Shown in pieces: positions 58,996 to 64,000 of a DNA stretch of 64,000 nt. A program made the position numbers and the translations under genes. Source of the DNA: Candidatus Leptovillus gracilis (GTDB taxonomy: Bacteria > Chloroflexota > Anaerolineae > Promineifilales > Promineifilaceae); the NCBI GenBank assembly GCA_016716065.1, contig JADJXA010000010.1:62001-126000 (forward strand), in the 5' to 3' direction. The stretch's first letter is position 1, and each line of letters opens with the position of its first letter. The notes under the pieces are model-generated. The model did not search any database. It had not been told where the DNA came from and was given only the letters and a program-made list of their open reading frames with translations.

Positions 58996-60537
58996 ATGTA
59001 CATTGGCGATTATTTAGGACGACGGGCGATTTATTCACCCGATAAATTGGCGATTATTGATGCGGGCAAAACGCCTGAATTGCAGCTGTCTTATGCCCAG
59101 ATGAACTCGCGAGCGAACCGGTTGGCGAACTGGCTGCGCGACCAGGTGGGCGTGGGTTATGGCGACCGGGTGGCGATTTTGGCGCGGGATGGCCTGGAGC
59201 ATCTGGACACTTTTTTTGCCTGCGCCAAACTAGGAGCGATCCACACGGCGCTGAATTGGCGGCTGCATTGGCGGGAAACGGCCGTCATCCTCGCCGCCAC
59301 CACCCCAAAAGTCCTCATCTTCTCCGCCGATTTCGCCCCGGCCGTTACCGAACTCCAACACGCCCCCGAAGCCGCCAGCGTTACCCACTATTTGCATTTG
59401 GATGGCGAGCCGGTGGGCGGAAGCCTGTCGTTTGCTGAGGTGATGGGCGGGGCGGCGGATACGGCCGTTACCACCCCCACCGTCACCGAAGAGACCACCG
59501 CCGCCCTTATTTTTACCGGCGGAACCACCGGCCTGCCCAAAGCCGCTCAGGTGACACACAAAATGATCGCTTGGAACAGCCTGAACACCATCATCCACGA
59601 CCTGCACCACGATGACACCTACCTGAACGTCTTTCCGCTCTTCCATACCGGCGGACTCTTTGTCTACACCCTGCCGAACGTGGTGTTGGGCGGCACGACC
59701 ATTTTGCTGCGCCAGTTCGACCCGGCGCAGGTGCTGGACCTGATCGCCCGTGAGCATGTCACCGTCTTCGCCGGCGTACCCACCATGTACCAACTTCTCA
59801 CCCAGGCGGCCAACTGGCAAACGGCCGATTTGTCCTCTTTGCGCTTTTGCACCAGCGGCGGCGCGCCCTTGCCCGTGCCCCTGGTACAAAAATACACCGT
59901 CGAAAAAGGCATCCGCTTCAAGCAGGGCTTCGGCATGACAGAATTTGGCCCCGGCATTTTCGCCCTGGCCGCCGAGGACGCCATCGCCAAAGCGGGCAGC
60001 ATTGGCCGCCCCAATTTTTACGTGGATGCGCGGGTGGTAGACGACGCCAATCAACCGCTCGGCCCGGACGAGGTAGGCGAATTGGTGCTGAAAGGGCCGA
60101 GCTACTGCGCCGGCTATTACAACAATGAAGCGGCGACGCGCACGGCCGTTGACGATGACAACTGGTTCCACACCGGCGACCTGGCCCGCCACGACGCCGA
60201 CTGGTACTTCTTCATCGTGGACCGTAAGAAGGATATGTTTATTTCCGGCGGCGAGAATGTATACCCGGCGGAGATTGAGAAGGTGCTGTATGAGCATACG
60301 GCCGTGCACATGTGCGCCGTCGTGGGCGTGCCAGACCCGAAGTGGGGCGAGGTGGGCGTCGCCTGCGTCGTCCTCAAGCCCGACGCCACGGCGACCCCCG
60401 ACGAGCTTTTGCAGCACATGGCCGAACGTCTGGCGCGCTTCAAAGTACCCCGGCGCGTGCAAATCATGAAAGAACTGCCCATCTCCGGCGCGGGCAAAAT
60501 CCTGAAACGGGAACTACAGACGCAATTGATCACGTAA
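58996..60537 (+). CDS. Acyl-CoA synthetase (AMP-forming, class I adenylating enzyme)
   Basis: 513 residues; TAGGAGGAG precedes ATG 58996. ANL motifs: P-loop FTGGTTGLPKAA, LFHTGGLF, GFGMTEFGPG (A5), HTGDLARHDADWYF (A7), the hinge DRKKDMFISGGENVYPAEIE and catalytic Lys in GAGKILKREL. It activates a carboxylic acid as an acyl-adenylate then the CoA thioester. The likely partner is the KAS III-like enzyme upstream. Confidence 0.93.
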   Translation: MYIGDYLGRRAIYSPDKLAIIDAGKTPELQLSYAQMNSRANRLANWLRDQVGVGYGDRVAILARDGLEHLDTFFACAKLGAIHTALNWRLHWRETAVILAATTPKVLIFSADFAPAVTELQHAPEAASVTHYLHLDGEPVGGSLSFAEVMGGAADTAVTTPTVTEETTAALIFTGGTTGLPKAAQVTHKMIAWNSLNTIIHDLHHDDTYLNVFPLFHTGGLFVYTLPNVVLGGTTILLRQFDPAQVLDLIAREHVTVFAGVPTMYQLLTQAANWQTADLSSLRFCTSGGAPLPVPLVQKYTVEKGIRFKQGFGMTEFGPGIFALAAEDAIAKAGSIGRPNFYVDARVVDDANQPLGPDEVGELVLKGPSYCAGYYNNEAATRTAVDDDNWFHTGDLARHDADWYFFIVDRKKDMFISGGENVYPAEIEKVLYEHTAVHMCAVVGVPDPKWGEVGVACVVLKPDATATPDELLQHMAERLARFKVPRRVQIMKELPISGAGKILKRELQTQLIT

Positions 60538-60607
60538 CGCCGTTTGTGAACGCGACCAGGTATCTTCTGAATATTTCGGGGGTCAACCGGTGGGCAAAAG
60601 GGTAAAA

Positions 60608-60632
60608 GCCGGGTTTATCCGGCGTTGTTTTG
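60608..60632 (+). terminator. Terminator after the acyl-CoA synthetase
   Basis: GCCGG pairs with CCGGC around GTTTAT, followed by GTTGTTTTG. Short stem, modest U-tract. Confidence 0.55.
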
Positions 60633-60669
60633 TAGATCGGCGCTTTAGCGCTGATCGTCGTCGGCAACA

Positions 60670-60726
60670 TTGACAGGGCGTTTGTCTCCAACTAAAATGT
60701 ACATAAGAAACTTTCTATGTACATTT
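60670..60726 (+). promoter_or_regulatory. Promoter and operator of the toxin-antitoxin pair
   Basis: TTGACA (60670-60675), 17 bases, TAAAAT (60693-60698). A perfect inverted repeat AAATGTACATA (60695-60705) and TATGTACATTT (60716-60726) overlaps the -10 and the start of transcription, the expected autoregulation site. Confidence 0.8.
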
Positions 60727-60740
60727 GGAGGACAAAGGCC

Positions 60741-60968
60741 ATGATCAAAGTCTCGGCCACAGACTTCAGGAAAAATCTATTTGATTACTTAGACAAAACG
60801 GCCGCCGGCGAAATCATCATCATCCAGCGCAACAACCAGGAAATCGCCCGCCTGCTGCCCATGGAGCGCGCCAATTGGCGCGATCAGATGACCACGACGC
60901 CGCAGCTCCTGGTTTCACCGGTAGAACTGATTCAACCGCTCGACGACATTTGGGAAGCCTACGTGTGA
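60741..60968 (+). CDS. Type II antitoxin, Phd/YefM family
   Basis: 75 residues from ATG 60741 (GGAGG upstream). The N-terminal DNA-binding part has KVSATDFRKNLFDYLDK, then GEIIIIQRNNQEIARLLP, typical of Phd/YefM. The C-terminal tail would neutralise the toxin. It overlaps the toxin start by 4 bases and has a palindromic operator upstream. Confidence 0.9.
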   Translation: MIKVSATDFRKNLFDYLDKTAAGEIIIIQRNNQEIARLLPMERANWRDQMTTTPQLLVSPVELIQPLDDIWEAYV

Positions 60969-61363
60969 AGCCAAACGCCTATTTATTCGACACCCACGCG
61001 CTGATTTTTTGGGTAAACAAAGTCTCGGTATCAGACAAATTTATCGCCTTTTTCGATACCCAGGCGCAGCAGGGCGCTTTACACGTTTCGGCCATCACCT
61101 TTTGGGAGATTGCCTTTCTGGTGCAGAAAGGCCGACTTGCCATACCAGACATTCACGTCTGGCAGCGAGAATTGTTAAGTCAGGCAAACCTGCGCCTGAT
61201 TCACCCGTCCGTTAGCGAGATGATTGACTCAACACAACTGCCACCACATCATAAAGACCCATTTGATCGCTTGTTAATTGCCCAGGCAAAGTACCATCAT
61301 CTCATTCTCGTTACTCAGGATCAAATGATCCAGGCATACGACGTTCCCCAAATCTGGTTATAA
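60965..61363 (+). CDS. vapC: PIN-domain toxin, VapC-like
   Basis: 132 residues from GTG 60965, overlapping the antitoxin stop (GTGA). PIN-domain acidic residues: Asp in LFDTHALIFW, Glu in SAITFWEIAFL, Asp in DPFDRLLIAQA and the closing TQDQMI. An RNase probably cutting tRNA or rRNA. Phd-type antitoxin with PIN toxin is a common pairing. Confidence 0.92.
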   Translation: MKPNAYLFDTHALIFWVNKVSVSDKFIAFFDTQAQQGALHVSAITFWEIAFLVQKGRLAIPDIHVWQRELLSQANLRLIHPSVSEMIDSTQLPPHHKDPFDRLLIAQAKYHHLILVTQDQMIQAYDVPQIWL

Positions 61364-61445
61364 ATCGGGTCCGTAACGGTTACGGCCAAAGCCGCCACCC
61401 CAAAAACCTCCGTGTCCTCCGTGCCTCTGTGGTGAATGCTTCCGC

Positions 61446-62744
61446 CTACTCATATTTTAGGGCGGTGATGGGCGACAGCGTCGCCGCCCGTAGCGCCGGA
61501 TAGAGGCCGGAAAGCAGCCCAATCACCGTGGCAAAAATCAGAGCAAAGAGCGGCAGCCAGGCGGGGGTGGACACAGCCACCGTCGGCGGTGGGCCGCCGG
61601 TTTGCGCCGCCTGCCCGGCCAGGTAAGCAATGGCAAACACATTCACCACCTGCCCCAGGCTCCAGCCCAACGCCACACCGCCCAATCCGCCCAAAAAACC
61701 AATGCCCGCCGATTCGCCCAAAAAGACGCTCAGTACGTGCCGATTGGTCGCGCCCACGGCCTTCATCAAACCGATTTCGCGGGTGCGCTCCAGAATCGCC
61801 ATCGCCATCGTATTGGCGATGCCGATGGCCGCCACCAGCAGGGCAATGGCCCCCATGCCGCCAAAGACCAGTTGCAACACCACGTAAAAGCTGTTAATGC
61901 CCTGCACAAACGACTGCGGCGTCCACGCCTGGAAACCCATCGCGGTGATCTGGTCGGCCACTTCCAACACCTGGTCCAGGTTGGCGGCGCGCACGATGAC
62001 GGTGTTGTAGCCAGTTTTGTTGCGGTCCAACCGCTGGCCGGTAAACCAGGCGTTCATCGCTTCCAATTCCTTCAGCGGTATGTAGATGGAGTAATCGGCT
62101 TCGTCGCGGGATTCGGCCAGCACGCCAGCCACGCGGGCGCGCACCGTTTTGCGGATTTCTGTGCCGTCCTCGCTGTACTTGATGAGCGTGAAGGTGATTT
62201 GTTGGTTCAGCAGGTCGGGCGGCGGCGGCGGTTCCTGGCCGGGCCGGGCGTGCGGGTCCCAGAAATTGTTCGGTATCTGGTAGCCAACGACCACTGTGCC
62301 GGGCAGCAGTTCGGTCGTGCCCTGGTCGGCGCGCAGACCTAATTCACTCAGGTCGGTTGTGCCTGCGCCTAAAAGCTGGCCGCCGCCTTCCAGCCGGTCT
62401 ACGGTCATTTGCGCCCAACCTTGCAAGTAATCCTGGGGGATCACGGCCGTTACCCCCACCATCCCCCGAAACGCTTCGACGGCCGTATCATTCAGCGGCG
62501 CGTCAATGATGGGCATACCGGTCGTCGGATCAAATTCGGTGAAATTGGGCGATACGCTGATTTTGGTCAGGTCGCCGATGCCGCCCAACTGGCTGGCCGC
62601 GTTTTGCTGCAAGCCCGACCCCAACGACACCAACAGCACCACCGCCGCCGTGCCGATGATGACGCCAACGGCCGTTAGCGCCACCCGCCCCTTCCGCCGC
62701 GCCAGGTTCTCCACCACCAACGCCATCAAATCAAAAACCGACAT
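61446..62744 (-). CDS. MacB/FtsX-type ABC transporter permease
   Basis: 432 residues. N-terminal helix at about 20-40 (RKGRVALTAVGVIIGTAAVVLL), a large external MacB_PCD domain (40-290), then three helices of the FtsX domain with ERTREIGLMKAVGATNRHV, the motif coupling to the ATPase. The ATPase gene is not in the window. It likely works in mechanotransmission or export with the CARDB-like protein encoded just upstream on the same strand. Confidence 0.9.
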   Translation of the reverse strand: MSVFDLMALVVENLARRKGRVALTAVGVIIGTAAVVLLVSLGSGLQQNAASQLGGIGDLTKISVSPNFTEFDPTTGMPIIDAPLNDTAVEAFRGMVGVTAVIPQDYLQGWAQMTVDRLEGGGQLLGAGTTDLSELGLRADQGTTELLPGTVVVGYQIPNNFWDPHARPGQEPPPPPDLLNQQITFTLIKYSEDGTEIRKTVRARVAGVLAESRDEADYSIYIPLKELEAMNAWFTGQRLDRNKTGYNTVIVRAANLDQVLEVADQITAMGFQAWTPQSFVQGINSFYVVLQLVFGGMGAIALLVAAIGIANTMAMAILERTREIGLMKAVGATNRHVLSVFLGESAGIGFLGGLGGVALGWSLGQVVNVFAIAYLAGQAAQTGGPPPTVAVSTPAWLPLFALIFATVIGLLSGLYPALRAATLSPITALKYE

Positions 62745-62778
62745 AATCGCTTACTCACAAAAGACCTGACAGTTTAAA

Positions 62779-62853
62779 CCCTCTCCCCTGCCCTCTCCCT
62801 TTGGGAGAGGGAGCCAGACTTCCCTTCCCTTTGGGAGAGGATTGAGGGGAGGG
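62779..62853. repeat. CCCTCTCCC/GGGAGAGGG intergenic repeat
   Basis: Two copies of CCCTTTGGGAGAGG, each able to fold as a short hairpin, within a C/T-rich then G-rich stretch between the two genes. Confidence 0.6.
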
Positions 62854-62869
62854 TAAGCTCTGCTATCCG

Positions 62870-64000
62870 TTACGGCCCAAAATTTCCCGGCCCGCCAAAG
62901 TCTGGCGGCACGCTCTCTACGGGCTGCTCCGGCACGGGCACGCCGCTGCTTAATCCCAACAGACCCAGGATAAAGCGCCAGATTTTCGCGCCCAGGGTTT
63001 CCGGTTCCGGCTCCGAGGCCGGTTCCTCAAAGCCTTCCGGCGGCATTTCTGGCTCCTCGAAGACCATCCCCTCCATCACCTCCACCGTCAAGGTGTGCGT
63101 AATGACTTGCGGCTGGTTAAAGTCGTCGGTGTAATCCACGCTCAGGTGTAAATCCAGCGGCCCTGGCTGGCTGGCAATCAGCAGTGCATCCAGCGGGAAA
63201 AAGCCGCCCGATTCCAGCGCGCCGATAAAAACGCTGTTGTTCATCAGCACGGCGTCATCGGCCGTGACCTTAAATGTGCCCAACACCGCCGCACTGCTGC
63301 CCACATTCACAATTTGCAGCGGCAAACTGGCCGCTTCACCGGCAAAAATGGTCGGTTCCGGGGCATAAAAGTTGAAGCTGACCGACGGCCGTTTATACAC
63401 CAGCAGCGTAATCACCTGATCATCCACAAAGCTGCCATTCTGGTCGTCGCTGTAGACAAACGACACCTTCAGCGGGTAGGCCCCCGGCTTGGTGGTGGCG
63501 TTGACAATGAGCGATTGGCCTGTGTCCAACGATTGGCCGCGCAGCAAATCGCCCAGCGCGCGCACGTTGGACGTGCCCACCGGAGCAAATTCGGTAAAGC
63601 TGCCGCTGGCCCCGGCCAGCCCGCCGGCCTGCGGCGTGCCTTCGGGGTTGACGCTGCTGCTGCCCGTACCGCCGCCCACAACCATCGTTACGCGGCGGGC
63701 ATCGGTGCTGCCCTGGTTTTGCACCGTCAGGGCCAATTCAAAGATCGTGCCCGGCTCTAGCTGCGGCACATTGATCGTGTAATCGGTGATGATAAGCTGC
63801 GGGCGCAGGCGCGGCGCGGCCGTGGCCGTCGGCGTCGCGGTCGGCGTGGGCGTGGCCGAAGCCGCCCCGCCTACCGCTCGTGGCACGATGGGAAACGTCA
63901 GGGCAAAGGTGTCGTTGTAAGCCGTGCCGTTGGCATCGGTGTAAGAAACTTTCACTTCCAACGTGCCAATCGCCTGCCCGGCCAGATCGGCGCTGGCGGC
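62870..64000 (-). CDS. Exported CARDB/COG1361-like protein (cut by window edge)
   Basis: The frame is open to the window end, so the N-terminus is missing; about 376 residues are visible. Repeated beta-sandwich units are seen: ELALTVQNQGSTDARRVTMV, then SLPLQIVNVGSSAAVLGTFKV, the CARDB/NPCBM-associated pattern. A Pro/Thr linker (TPTPTATPTATAAP) precedes them. Near the C-terminus KIWRFILGLLGLSSGV may be a membrane anchor. It probably functions with the MacB-like permease 125 bases downstream. Confidence 0.75.
   Translation of the reverse strand, partial: AASADLAGQAIGTLEVKVSYTDANGTAYNDTFALTFPIVPRAVGGAASATPTPTATPTATAAPRLRPQLIITDYTINVPQLEPGTIFELALTVQNQGSTDARRVTMVVGGGTGSSSVNPEGTPQAGGLAGASGSFTEFAPVGTSNVRALGDLLRGQSLDTGQSLIVNATTKPGAYPLKVSFVYSDDQNGSFVDDQVITLLVYKRPSVSFNFYAPEPTIFAGEAASLPLQIVNVGSSAAVLGTFKVTADDAVLMNNSVFIGALESGGFFPLDALLIASQPGPLDLHLSVDYTDDFNQPQVITHTLTVEVMEGMVFEEPEMPPEGFEEPASEPEPETLGAKIWRFILGLLGLSSGVPVPEQPVESVPPDFGGPGNFGP

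Overview
The window looks like chromosomal DNA of a Chloroflexota bacterium, probably Anaerolineae-like. The assignment is inferred from several features. There is a phosphomutase/DUF3090/SCO1664-family trio known mainly from Actinobacteria and Chloroflexota. Many lipoproteins and membrane proteins carry Pro/Thr-rich linkers. A Ser/Thr kinase carries thrombospondin-3-like repeats, and a caspase-like protein carries an SH3 domain. No rRNA, tRNA, CRISPR array or intact insertion sequence was found. Two genes run off the window edges.

Layout. 1-7 kb (+): the tail of an unknown protein, an FHA/phage-tail-domain protein (contractile-injection type), a membrane Ser/Thr kinase, a lipoprotein and a DUF1349 protein. 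7-17.7 kb (-): a GAF histidine kinase, a sirtuin, a frameshifted receiver/CpaE-like ATPase, the three-gene phosphomutase cassette, and the rod-shape operon mreB-mreC-mreD-mrdA. 18-22.3 kb (+): an unknown small protein, a caspase-like protein, a dipeptide epimerase and an NlpC/P60 hydrolase. The last two resemble Bacillus YkfB/YkfC, which act in murein-peptide recycling. They abut 22.4-33.3 kb (-), which holds a complete Dpp/Opp-type peptide importer, a second permease pair, a c-type cytochrome and a membrane protein. 33.5-38 kb: Trk/Ktr potassium uptake, DUF1294, and the MsrPQ methionine-sulfoxide repair pair. 38-47 kb: a Nudix-like protein, an aminotransferase, a PfkB kinase, an HhH protein, an orphan YgiT-type zinc finger, a heterodimeric ABC exporter, and a RIO kinase behind an elaborate leader. 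47-54 kb: rpsU, a deoxynucleoside kinase operon headed by aceK, and a HisKA_2 kinase with an ANTAR regulator. 54-64 kb: clpC, a PPOX protein, a divergent KAS III with an acyl-CoA synthetase, a Phd/VapC toxin-antitoxin pair, a MacB-like permease and a CARDB-like protein.

Three genome-scale signals overlie the genes. (1) The palindrome ACGGCCGT, usually AACGGCCGTT, recurs dozens of times in and between genes, like cyanobacterial HIP1. (2) Degenerate 7-bp-period tandem arrays, often as facing inverted arms, sit in many gaps and also interrupt the ATPase domains of both ABC-exporter genes. (3) At least two families of small inverted-repeat elements are present; one is flanked by 9-bp direct repeats at both copies. 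The most system-like novelty is the RIO-kinase leader at 46910-47314. It has a promoter with an operator-like palindrome, a 24-codon ORF with a strong ribosome-binding site, a 10-nt segment in that ORF complementary to a terminator loop, and two tandem intrinsic terminators.

Four genes (cpaE-like, dppC2, the 24-25 kb membrane protein, trkH) need a single-base indel to give a full-length protein, three of them at homopolymers. This suggests residual sequencing error, although real decay cannot be excluded. Starts, promoters and operators were judged by eye.
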